A DNA stretch of 64,000 nucleotides from Ecdyonurus torrentis (GCA_949318235.1 CASGGR010000034.1:759501-823500); one strand, 5' to 3'. Positions 10,892 through 25,700 are shown, counted from the stretch's first letter. Notes: a model not told the origin generated them from the letters alone. Made by a program: numbers and translations.

Positions 10892-13312
10892 GCCGTTATA
10901 GAGAATCTCAGTGCTTTCTCATTGTACTTTTCAGACTGTGAATACGATTTTTGATGTTATATCCGAAACTAATGAAGCTACAGGCTTGCGGTTTGAACTT
11001 AAATTTAGGACTAACAGACTTGCAAAAAAAAAGGTTATTACAAATTAATCGCTCCAATGCAAACTTTCGCCGTTATAGAGAATCTCAGTGCTTTCCTATC
11101 GCACATTTCAGACTGTGAACACGATTTTTGATGATATCTCCGAAACTAATAAAGCTACAGGCTTGCGGTTTGAACTAAAATGTAGGACTAACAGACTTGC
11201 AAAGAAAAGGTTATTACAACTTAATCGCTCCAATGCAAACTTTCGCCGTTATAGAGAATCTCAATAATTTCTCATCGTACTTTTCAGACCGTGAATACGA
11301 TTTTTGATGATATCTCCGAAACTAATAAAGCTACAGGCTTGCGGTTTGAACTAAAATGTAGGACTAACAGACTTGCAAAGAAAAGGTTATTACACCTTAA
11401 TCGCTCCAATGCAAAGTTTCGCCGTTATAGAGAATCTCAGTAATTTTTCATCGTAAATTTTTAGACTGTGAATACGATTTTTGATGATATCTCCGAAAAT
11501 AATAAAGCTACAGGCTTGCGATTTGAACTTATATGTAGGACTAACAGACTTGCAAAGAAAAGGTTATTACACCTTAATCGCTCCAATGCAAACTTTCGCC
11601 GTTATAGAGAATCTCAGTGCTTTCTCATCGTACTTTTCAGACCGTGAATACGATTTTTGATGATATCTCCGAAACTAATAAAGCTACAGGCTTGCGGTTT
11701 GAACTAAAATGTAGGACTAACAGACTTGCAAAGAAAAGGTTATTACACCTTAATCGCTCCAATACAAACTTTCGCCGTTATAGAGAATCTCAGTAATTTC
11801 TCATCGTACTTTTCAGACTGTGATTACGATTTTTAATTATATTTCCGAAACTAATAAAGCCACATACTTGCGGTTTGAACTAAAATGTGGGACTAACAGA
11901 CTTGCAAAGAAAAGGTTATTACACCTTAATCGCTCTAATGCAATCTTTGGCCGTTATAGAGAATCTCAGTGCTTTCTCATCGTACTTTTCAGACTGTGAA
12001 TACGATTTTTGATGATATTTCCGAAACTAATAAAGCTACAGGCTTGCAGTTTGAACTTATATGTAGGACTAACAGACTGGCAAAGAAAGGGTTATTACAT
12101 CTTAATCGCTCCAATGCAAACTTTGGCCGTTATAGAGAATCTCAGTGCTTTCTCATTGTACTTTTCAGACTGTGAATACGATTTTTGATGTTATATCCGA
12201 AACTAATGAAGCTACAGGCTTGCGGTTTGAACTTAAATTTAGGACTAACAGACTTGCAAAAAAAAAGGTTATTACAAATTAATCGCTCCAATGCAAACTT
12301 TCGCCGTTATAGAGAATCTCAGTGCTTTCCTATCGCACATTTCAGACTGTGAACACGATTTTTGATGATATCTCCGAAACTAATAAAGCTACAGGCTTGC
12401 GGTTTGAACTAAAATGTAGGACTAACAGACTTGCAAAGAAAAGGTTATTACATCTTAATCGCTCCAATGCAAACTTTCGCCGTTATAGAGAATCTCAATA
12501 ATTTCTCATCGTACTTTTCAGACCGTGAATACGATTTTTGATGATATCTCCGAAACTAATAAAGCTACAGGCTTGCGGTTTGAACTAAAATGTAGGACTA
12601 ACAGACTTGCAAAGAAAAGGTTATTACACCTTAATCGCTCCAATGCAAAGTTTCGCCGTTATAGAGAATCTCAGTAATTTTTCATCGTAAATTTCAGACT
12701 GTGAATACGATTTTTGATGATATCTCCGAAAATAATAAAGCTACAGGCTTGCGATTTGAACTTATATGTAGGACTAACAGACTTGCAAAGAAAAGGTTAT
12801 TACACCTTAATCGCTCCAATGCAAACTTTCGCCGTTATAGAGAATCTCAGTGCTTTCTCATCGTACTTTTCAGACCGTGAATACGATTTTTGATGATATC
12901 TCCGAAACTAATAAAGCTACAGGCTTGCGGTTTGAACTAAAATGTAGGACTAACAGACTTGCAAAGAAAAGGTTATTACACCTTAATCGCTCCAATACAA
13001 ACTTTCGCCGTTATAGAGAATCTCAGTAATTTCTCATCGTACTTTTCAGACTGTGATTACGATTTTTAATTATATTTCCGAAACTAATAAAGCCACATAC
13101 TTGCGGTTTGAACTAAAATGTGGGACTAACAGACTTGCAAAGAAAAGGTTAATACACCTTAATCGCTCTAATGCAATCTTGGCCGTTATAGAGAATCTCA
13201 GTGCTTTCTCATCGTACTTTTCAGACTGTGAATACGATTTTTGATGATATTTCCGAAACTAATAAAGCTACAGGCTTGCAGTTTGAACTTATATGTAGGA
13301 CTAACAGACTTG
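10892..13312 (+). repeat. Nested seven-monomer duplication (about 1234 bp)
   Basis: 10892-12125 and 12126 to about 13312 align at an offset of 1234, dropping to 1233 after the extra T in CGTAAATTTTTAG (about 11455) that the second copy lacks. Both begin with the monomer carrying CTCATTGTAC and GATGTTATATCC and contain GCAAAAAAAAAGG and TCCTATCGCACATTTC. The same nested structure recurs in HOR copy 2 from 16001, so it predates the 5109-bp duplication. Confidence 0.85.
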
Positions 13313-16000
13313 CAAAGAAAAGGTTATTACACCTTAATCGCTCCAATGCAAACTTTCGCCGTTATAGAGAATCTCAGTGCTTTCTCATCGTACTTTTCAT
13401 ACTGTGAATACGATTTTTCATGATATTTCCGAAACTAATAAAGCTACAGGCTTGCGGTTTGAACTAAAATGTAGGACTAACAGACTTGCAAAGAAAAGGT
13501 TATTACATCTTAATCGCTCCAATGCAAACTTTCGCCGTTATAGAGAATCTCAGTGCTTTCTCATCGTACTTTTCAGACTGTGAATACGATTTTTGATGAT
13601 ATCTCCGAAACTAATAAAGCTACAGGCTTGCAGTTTAAACTTATATGTAGGACTAACAGACTTGCAAAGAAAAGGTTATTACAACTTAATCGCTCCATTG
13701 CAAATTTTCGCCGTTATAGAGAATCTCAGTGCTTTCTCATCGTACTTTTCAGACCGTGAATACGATTTTTGATGATATCTCCGAAACTAATAAAGCTACA
13801 GGCTTGCGGTTTGAACTAAAATGTAGGACTAACAGACTTGCAAAGAAAAGGTTATTACACCTTAATCGCTCCAATGCAAACTTTCGCCGTTATAGAGAAT
13901 CTCAGTAATTTCTCATCGTACTTTTCAGACTGTGATTACGATTTTTATTTATATTTCCGAAACTAATAAAGCTACAGGCTTGCAGTTTGAACTTATATGT
14001 AGGACTAACAGACTTGCAAAGAAAAGGTTATCACACCTTAATCGCTTTAATGCAAACTTTCGCCGTTATAGAGAATATCAGTGCTTTCTCATCGTACTTT
14101 TCATACTGTGAATATGATTTTTCATGATATTTCCGAAACTAATAAAGCTACAGGCTTGCGGTTTGAACTAAAATGTAGGACTAACAGACTTGCAAAGAAA
14201 AGGTTATTATATCTTAATCGCTCCAATGCAAACTTTCACCGTTATAGAGAATCTAAGTGCTTTCTCATCGTACTTTTCAGACTGTGATTACGATTTTTAA
14301 TGATATTTCCAAAACTAATAAAGCTACAGGCTTGCGGTTTGAACTGAAATGTAGGACTAATAGACTTGCAAAGAAAAGGTTATTACATCTTAATCGCTCC
14401 AATGCAAACTTTCGCCGTTATAGAGAATCTCAGTGCTTTCTCATCGTACTTTTCAGACTGTGAATACGATTTTTGATGATATCTCCGAAACTAATAAAGC
14501 TACAGGCTTGCAGTTTGAACTAAAATGTAGGACTAACAGACTTGCAAAGAAAAGGTTATTACACCTTAATCGCTCAAATGCAAACTTTCGCCGTTATAGA
14601 GAATCTAAGTGCTTTCTCATCGTACTTTTCAGACTGTGATTACGATTTTTAATGATATTTCCGAAACTAATAAAGCTACAGGCTTGCGGTTTGAACTAAA
14701 ATGTAGGACTAACAGACTGGCAAAGAAAGGGTTATTACATCTTAATCGCTCCAATGCAAACTTTGGCCGTTATAGAGAATCTCAGTGCTTTCTCATTGTA
14801 CTTTTCAGACTGTGAATACGATTTTTGATGTTATATCCGAAACTAATGAAGCTACAGGCTTGCGGTTTGAACTTAAATTTAGGACTAACAGACTTGCAAA
14901 AAAAAAAAGTTTATTACAAATTAATCGCTCCAATGCAAACTTTCGCCGTTATAGAGAATCTCAGTGCTTTCCTATCGCACATTTCAGACTGTGAACACGA
15001 TTTTTGATGATATCTTCGAAACTAATAAAGCTACAGGCTTGCGGTTTGAACTTATATGTAGGACTAACAGACTTGCAAAGAAAAGGTCATTACACCTTAA
15101 TCGCTCCAATGCAAACTTTCGCCGTTATAGAGAATCTCAGTGCTTTCTCATCGTACTTTTCAGACCGTGAATACGATTTTTGATGATATCTCCGAAACTA
15201 ATAAAGCTACAGGCTTGCGGTTTGAACTAAAATGTAGGACTAACAGACTTGCAATGAAAATGTTATTACACCTTAATCGCTCCAATGCAAACTTTCGCCG
15301 TTATAGAGAATCTCAGTAATTTCTCATCGTACATTTCAGACTGTGAATACGATTTTTGATGATATCTCCGAAACTAATAAAGCTACAGGCTTGCGGTTTG
15401 AATTAAAATGTAGGACTAACAGACTTGCAAAGAAAAGGTTATTACACCTTAATCGCTCCAATGCAAACTTTCGCCGTTATAGAGAATCTCAGTAATTTCT
15501 CATCGTACTTTTCAGACTGTGATTACGATTTTTAATAATATTTCCGAAACTAATAAAGCTACAGGCTTGCAGTTTGAACTAAAATGTAGGACTAACAGAC
15601 TTGCAAAGAAAATGTTATTACATCTTAATCGCTCCAATGCAAACTTTCGCCGTTATAATGAATCTCAATAATTTCTCATCGTACTTTTCAGACTGTGATT
15701 ACGATTTTTAATGATATTTCCGAAACTAATAAAGCTACAGGCTTGCGGTTTGAACTAAAATGTAGGACTAACAGACTTGCAAAGAAAAGGTTATTACACC
15801 TTAATCGCTCTAATGCAATCTTTGGCCGTTATAGAGAATCTCAGTGCTTTCTCATCGTACTTTTCAGACTGTGAATACGATTTTTGATGATATTTCCGAA
15901 ACTAATAAAGCTACAGGCTTGCAGTTTGAACTTATATGTAGGACTAACAGACTTGAAAAGAAAAGGTTATTACACCTTAATCGCTCCAATGCAAACTTTT
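10892..16000 (+). repeat. 29-monomer HOR (5109 bp), copy 1
   Basis: A constant offset of 5109 (29 x 176 plus 5) aligns this block with 16001-21109. The start is set by base 10891 (G) versus 16000 (T). By eye I found only three differences over the whole unit: 14311 A/19420 G, 11259 T/16368 C and 15214 C/20323 T. Even A-run lengths and the extra T near 11459/16568 are shared. Inside are a seven-monomer tandem duplication and then a longer run related to 8.5-10.9 kb. A unit this long and this homogeneous implies a very recent event or active homogenisation. Confidence 0.93.
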
Positions 16001-19000
16001 GCCGTTATAGAGAATCTCAGTGCTTTCTCATTGTACTTTTCAGACTGTGAATACGATTTTTGATGTTATATCCGAAACTAATGAAGCTACAGGCTTGCGG
16101 TTTGAACTTAAATTTAGGACTAACAGACTTGCAAAAAAAAAGGTTATTACAAATTAATCGCTCCAATGCAAACTTTCGCCGTTATAGAGAATCTCAGTGC
16201 TTTCCTATCGCACATTTCAGACTGTGAACACGATTTTTGATGATATCTCCGAAACTAATAAAGCTACAGGCTTGCGGTTTGAACTAAAATGTAGGACTAA
16301 CAGACTTGCAAAGAAAAGGTTATTACAACTTAATCGCTCCAATGCAAACTTTCGCCGTTATAGAGAACCTCAATAATTTCTCATCGTACTTTTCAGACCG
16401 TGAATACGATTTTTGATGATATCTCCGAAACTAATAAAGCTACAGGCTTGCGGTTTGAACTAAAATGTAGGACTAACAGACTTGCAAAGAAAAGGTTATT
16501 ACACCTTAATCGCTCCAATGCAAAGTTTCGCCGTTATAGAGAATCTCAGTAATTTTTCATCGTAAATTTTTAGACTGTGAATACGATTTTTGATGATATC
16601 TCCGAAAATAATAAAGCTACAGGCTTGCGATTTGAACTTATATGTAGGACTAACAGACTTGCAAAGAAAAGGTTATTACACCTTAATCGCTCCAATGCAA
16701 ACTTTCGCCGTTATAGAGAATCTCAGTGCTTTCTCATCGTACTTTTCAGACCGTGAATACGATTTTTGATGATATCTCCGAAACTAATAAAGCTACAGGC
16801 TTGCGGTTTGAACTAAAATGTAGGACTAACAGACTTGCAAAGAAAAGGTTATTACACCTTAATCGCTCCAATACAAACTTTCGCCGTTATAGAGAATCTC
16901 AGTAATTTCTCATCGTACTTTTCAGACTGTGATTACGATTTTTAATTATATTTCCGAAACTAATAAAGCCACATACTTGCGGTTTGAACTAAAATGTGGG
17001 ACTAACAGACTTGCAAAGAAAAGGTTATTACACCTTAATCGCTCTAATGCAATCTTTGGCCGTTATAGAGAATCTCAGTGCTTTCTCATCGTACTTTTCA
17101 GACTGTGAATACGATTTTTGATGATATTTCCGAAACTAATAAAGCTACAGGCTTGCAGTTTGAACTTATATGTAGGACTAACAGACTGGCAAAGAAAGGG
17201 TTATTACATCTTAATCGCTCCAATGCAAACTTTGGCCGTTATAGAGAATCTCAGTGCTTTCTCATTGTACTTTTCAGACTGTGAATACGATTTTTGATGT
17301 TATATCCGAAACTAATGAAGCTACAGGCTTGCGGTTTGAACTTAAATTTAGGACTAACAGACTTGCAAAAAAAAAGGTTATTACAAATTAATCGCTCCAA
17401 TGCAAACTTTCGCCGTTATAGAGAATCTCAGTGCTTTCCTATCGCACATTTCAGACTGTGAACACGATTTTTGATGATATCTCCGAAACTAATAAAGCTA
17501 CAGGCTTGCGGTTTGAACTAAAATGTAGGACTAACAGACTTGCAAAGAAAAGGTTATTACATCTTAATCGCTCCAATGCAAACTTTCGCCGTTATAGAGA
17601 ATCTCAATAATTTCTCATCGTACTTTTCAGACCGTGAATACGATTTTTGATGATATCTCCGAAACTAATAAAGCTACAGGCTTGCGGTTTGAACTAAAAT
17701 GTAGGACTAACAGACTTGCAAAGAAAAGGTTATTACACCTTAATCGCTCCAATGCAAAGTTTCGCCGTTATAGAGAATCTCAGTAATTTTTCATCGTAAA
17801 TTTCAGACTGTGAATACGATTTTTGATGATATCTCCGAAAATAATAAAGCTACAGGCTTGCGATTTGAACTTATATGTAGGACTAACAGACTTGCAAAGA
17901 AAAGGTTATTACACCTTAATCGCTCCAATGCAAACTTTCGCCGTTATAGAGAATCTCAGTGCTTTCTCATCGTACTTTTCAGACCGTGAATACGATTTTT
18001 GATGATATCTCCGAAACTAATAAAGCTACAGGCTTGCGGTTTGAACTAAAATGTAGGACTAACAGACTTGCAAAGAAAAGGTTATTACACCTTAATCGCT
18101 CCAATACAAACTTTCGCCGTTATAGAGAATCTCAGTAATTTCTCATCGTACTTTTCAGACTGTGATTACGATTTTTAATTATATTTCCGAAACTAATAAA
18201 GCCACATACTTGCGGTTTGAACTAAAATGTGGGACTAACAGACTTGCAAAGAAAAGGTTAATACACCTTAATCGCTCTAATGCAATCTTGGCCGTTATAG
18301 AGAATCTCAGTGCTTTCTCATCGTACTTTTCAGACTGTGAATACGATTTTTGATGATATTTCCGAAACTAATAAAGCTACAGGCTTGCAGTTTGAACTTA
18401 TATGTAGGACTAACAGACTTGCAAAGAAAAGGTTATTACACCTTAATCGCTCCAATGCAAACTTTCGCCGTTATAGAGAATCTCAGTGCTTTCTCATCGT
18501 ACTTTTCATACTGTGAATACGATTTTTCATGATATTTCCGAAACTAATAAAGCTACAGGCTTGCGGTTTGAACTAAAATGTAGGACTAACAGACTTGCAA
18601 AGAAAAGGTTATTACATCTTAATCGCTCCAATGCAAACTTTCGCCGTTATAGAGAATCTCAGTGCTTTCTCATCGTACTTTTCAGACTGTGAATACGATT
18701 TTTGATGATATCTCCGAAACTAATAAAGCTACAGGCTTGCAGTTTAAACTTATATGTAGGACTAACAGACTTGCAAAGAAAAGGTTATTACAACTTAATC
18801 GCTCCATTGCAAATTTTCGCCGTTATAGAGAATCTCAGTGCTTTCTCATCGTACTTTTCAGACCGTGAATACGATTTTTGATGATATCTCCGAAACTAAT
18901 AAAGCTACAGGCTTGCGGTTTGAACTAAAATGTAGGACTAACAGACTTGCAAAGAAAAGGTTATTACACCTTAATCGCTCCAATGCAAACTTTCGCCGTT

Positions 19001-21109
19001 ATAGAGAATCTCAGTAATTTCTCATCGTACTTTTCAGACTGTGATTACGATTTTTATTTATATTTCCGAAACTAATAAAGCTACAGGCTTGCAGTTTGAA
19101 CTTATATGTAGGACTAACAGACTTGCAAAGAAAAGGTTATCACACCTTAATCGCTTTAATGCAAACTTTCGCCGTTATAGAGAATATCAGTGCTTTCTCA
19201 TCGTACTTTTCATACTGTGAATATGATTTTTCATGATATTTCCGAAACTAATAAAGCTACAGGCTTGCGGTTTGAACTAAAATGTAGGACTAACAGACTT
19301 GCAAAGAAAAGGTTATTATATCTTAATCGCTCCAATGCAAACTTTCACCGTTATAGAGAATCTAAGTGCTTTCTCATCGTACTTTTCAGACTGTGATTAC
19401 GATTTTTAATGATATTTCCGAAACTAATAAAGCTACAGGCTTGCGGTTTGAACTGAAATGTAGGACTAATAGACTTGCAAAGAAAAGGTTATTACATCTT
19501 AATCGCTCCAATGCAAACTTTCGCCGTTATAGAGAATCTCAGTGCTTTCTCATCGTACTTTTCAGACTGTGAATACGATTTTTGATGATATCTCCGAAAC
19601 TAATAAAGCTACAGGCTTGCAGTTTGAACTAAAATGTAGGACTAACAGACTTGCAAAGAAAAGGTTATTACACCTTAATCGCTCAAATGCAAACTTTCGC
19701 CGTTATAGAGAATCTAAGTGCTTTCTCATCGTACTTTTCAGACTGTGATTACGATTTTTAATGATATTTCCGAAACTAATAAAGCTACAGGCTTGCGGTT
19801 TGAACTAAAATGTAGGACTAACAGACTGGCAAAGAAAGGGTTATTACATCTTAATCGCTCCAATGCAAACTTTGGCCGTTATAGAGAATCTCAGTGCTTT
19901 CTCATTGTACTTTTCAGACTGTGAATACGATTTTTGATGTTATATCCGAAACTAATGAAGCTACAGGCTTGCGGTTTGAACTTAAATTTAGGACTAACAG
20001 ACTTGCAAAAAAAAAAAGTTTATTACAAATTAATCGCTCCAATGCAAACTTTCGCCGTTATAGAGAATCTCAGTGCTTTCCTATCGCACATTTCAGACTG
20101 TGAACACGATTTTTGATGATATCTTCGAAACTAATAAAGCTACAGGCTTGCGGTTTGAACTTATATGTAGGACTAACAGACTTGCAAAGAAAAGGTCATT
20201 ACACCTTAATCGCTCCAATGCAAACTTTCGCCGTTATAGAGAATCTCAGTGCTTTCTCATCGTACTTTTCAGACCGTGAATACGATTTTTGATGATATCT
20301 CCGAAACTAATAAAGCTACAGGTTTGCGGTTTGAACTAAAATGTAGGACTAACAGACTTGCAATGAAAATGTTATTACACCTTAATCGCTCCAATGCAAA
20401 CTTTCGCCGTTATAGAGAATCTCAGTAATTTCTCATCGTACATTTCAGACTGTGAATACGATTTTTGATGATATCTCCGAAACTAATAAAGCTACAGGCT
20501 TGCGGTTTGAATTAAAATGTAGGACTAACAGACTTGCAAAGAAAAGGTTATTACACCTTAATCGCTCCAATGCAAACTTTCGCCGTTATAGAGAATCTCA
20601 GTAATTTCTCATCGTACTTTTCAGACTGTGATTACGATTTTTAATAATATTTCCGAAACTAATAAAGCTACAGGCTTGCAGTTTGAACTAAAATGTAGGA
20701 CTAACAGACTTGCAAAGAAAATGTTATTACATCTTAATCGCTCCAATGCAAACTTTCGCCGTTATAATGAATCTCAATAATTTCTCATCGTACTTTTCAG
20801 ACTGTGATTACGATTTTTAATGATATTTCCGAAACTAATAAAGCTACAGGCTTGCGGTTTGAACTAAAATGTAGGACTAACAGACTTGCAAAGAAAAGGT
20901 TATTACACCTTAATCGCTCTAATGCAATCTTTGGCCGTTATAGAGAATCTCAGTGCTTTCTCATCGTACTTTTCAGACTGTGAATACGATTTTTGATGAT
21001 ATTTCCGAAACTAATAAAGCTACAGGCTTGCAGTTTGAACTTATATGTAGGACTAACAGACTTGAAAAGAAAAGGTTATTACACCTTAATCGCTCCAATG
21101 CAAACTTTT
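16001..21109 (+). repeat. 29-monomer HOR (5109 bp), copy 2
   Basis: Direct tandem copy of 10892-16000 with the same internal order of variant monomers: GCGATTTGAAC at about 16627 and 17860, AAAGCCACATAC at about 16966 and 18199, and the long A-run GCAAAAAAAAAAAG at about 20004. Similarity to the copy 1 continuation persists a few bases beyond the end, until CTCATCGCAC (about 21137) replaces CTCATTGTAC. No third copy follows: the array changes composition at this point. Confidence 0.93.
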
Positions 21110-22109
21110 GCCGTTATAGAGAATCTCAGTGCTTTCTCATCGCACTTTTCAGACTGTAAATACGATTTTTAATGATATCTCCGAAACTAATAATGCTACA
21201 GACTTGCGGTTTGAACTAAAATGTAGGACTAACAGACTTGCAAAGAAAAGGTTATTACACCTTAATCGCTCCAATGCAAACTTTCGCCGTTATAGAGAAT
21301 TTCAGTTCTTTCTCATCGTACTTTTCAGACTGTGACTACGATTTTTTATGATATCTCCGAAACTAATAAAGCTACAGGCTTGCGGTTTAAACTAAAATGT
21401 AGGACTAACAGAGTTGCAAAGAAAATGTTATTGCACCTTAATCGCTCCAATGCAAACTTTCGCCGTTATAGAGAATCTCAATGCTTTCTCATCGTACTTT
21501 TCAGACTGTGAATACGATTTTTTATGATATTTCTGAAACTAATAAAGCTACAGGCTTGCGGTTTGAACTAGAATGTAGGACTAACAGAGTTGCGAAGAAA
21601 AGGTTATTACACCTTAATCGCTCCAATGCAAACTTTCACCGTTATAGAGAATCTCAGTGCTTTTTCATCGTACTTTTCAGACTGTGAATACGATTTTTCA
21701 TGATATCTCCGAAACTAATAAAGCTACAGGCTCGCGGTTTGAACTAAAATGTAGGACTAACAGACTTGCAAAGAAAAGGTTATTACATCTTAATCGCTCC
21801 AATGCAAACTTTCGCCGTTATAGAGAATCTCAGTGCTTTCTCATCGTACTTTTCAGACTGTGAATACGATTTTTGATGATATCTCCGAAACTAATAAAGC
21901 TACAGGCTTGCGGTTTGAACTAAAATGTAGGACTAACAGACTTGCAAAGAAAAGGTTATTACACCTTAATCGCTCCAATGCAAAGTTTCGCCGTTATAGA
22001 GAATCTCAGTTCTTTCTCATCGTACTTTTCAGACTGTGACTACGATTTTTTATGATATCTCCGAAACTAATAAAGCTACAGGCTTGCGGTTTGAACTAGA
22101 ATGTAGGAC

Positions 22110-22705
22110 TAACAGACTTGCAAAGAAAAGGTTATTACACCTTAATCGCTCCAATGCAAACTTTCGCCGTTATAGAGAATCTCAGTGCTTTCTCATCGTA
22201 CTTTTCAGACCGTGAATACGATTTTTGATGATATCTCCGAAACTAATAAAGCTACAGGCTTGCGGTTTGAACTAAAATGTAGGACTAACAGACTTGCAAA
22301 GAAAAGGTTATTACACCTTAATCGCTCCAATACAAACTTTCGCCGTTATAGAGAATCTCAGTAATTTCTCATCGTACTTTTCAGACTGTGATTACGATTT
22401 TTAATTATATTTCCGAAACTAATAAAGCCACATACTTGCGGTTTGAACTAAAATGTGGGACTAACAGACTTGCAAAGAAAAGGTTAATACACCTTAATCG
22501 CTCTAATGCAATCTTGGCCGTTATAGAGAATCTCAGTGCTTTCTCATCGTACTTTTCAGACTGTGAATACGATTTTTGATGATATTTCCGAAACTAATAA
22601 AGCTACAGGCTTGCAGTTTGAACTTATATGTAGGACTAACAGACTTGCAAAGAAAAGGTTATTACACCTTAATCGCTCCAATGCAAACTTTCGCCGTTAT
22701 AGAGA
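22110..22705 (+). repeat. Displaced copy of a left-domain block
   Basis: About 600 bp aligns with 17884-18479 at an offset of 4226. It includes TAATTATATTTCC, AAAGCCACATACTTGCGG, GGTTAATACACC and the 1-bp-short GCAATCTTGGCCG. It is bounded on the left by a GAACTAGAATG monomer and on the right by GAATTTCAGTTC, both second-subfamily forms, so it is an island of one subfamily inside the other. Confidence 0.8.
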
Positions 22706-24689
22706 ATTTCAGTTCTTTCTCATCGTACTTTTCAGACTGTGACTACGATTTTTTATGATATCTCCGAAACTAATAAAGCTACAGGCTTGCGGTTTGAACT
22801 AGAATGTAGGACTAACAGAGTTGCGAAGAAAAGGTTATTACACCTTAATCGCTCCAATGCAAACTTTCACCGTTATAGAGAATCTCAGTGCTTTTTCATC
22901 GTACTTTTCAGACTGTGAATACGATTTTTTATGATATCTCCGAAACTAATAAAGCTACAGGCTCGCGGTTTGAACTAAAATGTAGGACCAACAGACTTGC
23001 AAAGAAAAGGTTATTACACCTTAATCGCTCCAATGCAAACTTTCGGCGTTATAGAGAATCTCAGTGCTTTCTCATCGTACTTTTCAGACTGTGAATACGA
23101 TTTTTGATGATATCTCTGAAACTAATAAAGCTACAGGCTTGCGGTTTGAACTAAAATGTAGGACTAACAGACTTGCAAAGAAAAGGTTATTACACCTTAA
23201 TCGCTCCAATGCAAAATTTCGCCGTTATAGAGAATCTCAGTGCTTTCTCATCGTACTTTTCAGACTGTAAATACGATTTTTAATGATATCTCCGAAACTA
23301 ATAATGCTACAGACTTGCGGTTTGAACTAAAATGTAGGACTAACAGACTTGTTAAGAAAAGGTTATTACACCTTAATCGCTCCAATGCAAACTTTCGCCG
23401 TTATAATGAATCTCAATAATTTCTCATCGTACTTTTCAGACTGTGATTACGATTTTTAATGATATTTCCGAAACTAATAAAGCTACAGGCTTGCGGTTTG
23501 AACTAAAATGTAGGACTAACAGACTAGCAAAGAAAAGGTTATTACACCTTAATCGCTCTAATGCAATCTTTGGCCGTTATAGAGAATCTCAGTGCTTTCT
23601 CATCGTACTTTTCAGACTGTGAATACGATTTTTGATGATATTTCCGAAACTAATAAAGCTACAGGCTTGCAGTTTGAACTTATATGTAGGACTAACAGAC
23701 TTGCAAAGAAAAGGTTATTACACCTTAATCGCTCCAATGCAAACTTTTGCCGTTATAGAGAATCTCAGTGCTTTCTCATCGCACTTTTCAGACTGTAAAT
23801 ACGATTTTTAATGATATCTCCGAAACTTATAATGCTACAGACTTGCGGTTTGAACTAAAATGTAGGACTAACAGACTTGCAAAGAAAAGGTTATTACACC
23901 TTAATCGCTCCAATGCAAACTTTCGCCGTTATAGAGAATTTCAGTTCTTTCTCATCGTACTTTTCAGACTGTGACTACGATTTTTTATGATATCTCCGAA
24001 ACTAATAAAGCTACAGGCTTGCGGTTTGAACTAGAATGTAGGACTAACAGAGTTGCGAAGAAAAGGTTATTACACCTTAATCGCTCCAATGCAAACTTTC
24101 ACCGTTATAGAGAATCTCAGTGCTTTTTCATCGTACTTTTCAGACTGTGAATACGATTTTTTATGATATCTCCGAAACTAATAAAGCTACAGGCTCGCGG
24201 TTTGAACTAAAATGTAGGACCAACAGAGTTGCAAAGAAAAGGTTATTACACCTTAATCGCTCCAATGCAAACTTTCGGCGTTATAGAGAATCTCAGTGCT
24301 TTCTCATCGTACTTTTCAGACTGTGAATACGATTTTTGATGATATCTCTGAAACTAATAAAGCTACAGGCTTGCGGTTTGAACTAAAATGTAGGACTAAC
24401 AGACTTGCAAAGAAAAGGTTATTACACCTTAATCGCTCCAATGCAAAATTTCGCCGTTATAGAGAATCTCAGTGCTTTCTCATCGTACTTTTCAGACTGT
24501 AAATACGATTTTTAATGATATCTCCGAAACTAATAATGCTACAGACTTGCGGTTTGAACTAAAATGTAGGACTAACAGACTTGCAAAGAAAAGGTTATTA
24601 CACCTTAATCGCTCCAATGCAAACTTTCGCCGTTATAGAGAATCTCAGTGCTTTCTCATCGACTTTTCAGACTGTGAATACGATTTTCG

Positions 24690-25700
24690 ATGATATTTCC
24701 GAAACTAATAAAGCTACAGGCTTGCGGTTTGAACTAAAATGTAGGACTAACAGACTTGCAATGAAAATGTTATTACACCTTAATCGCTCCAATGCAAACT
24801 TTCGCCGTTATAGAGAATCTCAGTAATTTCTCATCGTACATTTCAGACTGTGAATACGATTTTTGATGATATCTGATTTTTGATGTAAAGCTACAGGCTT
24901 GCGGTTTGAACTTATAAGTAGGACTAACAGACTTGCAAAGAAAAAGTTATTACACCTTAATCGCTCCAATGCAAACTTTCGCCATTATAGAGAATCTCAG
25001 TGCTTTCTCATCGTACTTTTCAGACCGTGAATACGATTTTTGATGATATCTCCGAAACTAATAAAGCTACAGGCTTGCGGTTTGAATTAAAATGTAGGAC
25101 TAACAGACTTGCAAAGAAAAGGTTATTACACCTTAATCGCTCCAATGCAAACTTTCGCCGTTATAGAGAATCTCAGTAATTTCTCATCGTACTTTTCAGA
25201 CTGTGATTACGATTTTTAATAATATTTCCGAAACTAATAAAGCTACAGGCTTGCAGTTTGAACTAAAATGTAGGACTAACAGACTTGCAAAGAAAATGTT
25301 ATTACATCTTAATCGCTCCAATGCAAACTTTCGCCGTTATAATGAATCTCAATAATTTCTCATCGTACTTTTCAGACTGTGATTACGATTTTTAATGATA
25401 TTTCCGAAACTAATAAAGCTACAGGCTTGCGGTTTGAACTAAAATGTAGGACTAACAGACTTGCAAAGAAAAGGTTATTACACCTTAATCGCTCTAATGC
25501 AATCTTTGGCCGTTATAGAGAATCTCAGTGCTTTCTCATCGTACTTTTCAGACTGTGAATACGATTTTTGATGATATTTTCGAAACTAATAAAGCTACAG
25601 GCTTGCAGTTTGAACTTATATGTAGGACTAACAGACTTGCAAAGAAAAGGTTATTACACCTTAATCGCTCCAATGCAAACTTTTGCCGTTATAGAGAATC
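24690..25700 (+). repeat. Displaced relative of the 2287-bp HOR
   Basis: Monomers with GCAATGAAAATGTTATTAC (about 24757), the GATTTTTGATG slippage variant (24858-24885), TTGAACTTATAAGTAGG, CGCCATTATAGAG and AATGAATCTCAATAATTTC follow the order seen in 1116-3402. The nearest comparable order otherwise lies 19 kb upstream. Downstream the block passes into the same monomer types as 20953-21335. Confidence 0.8.
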
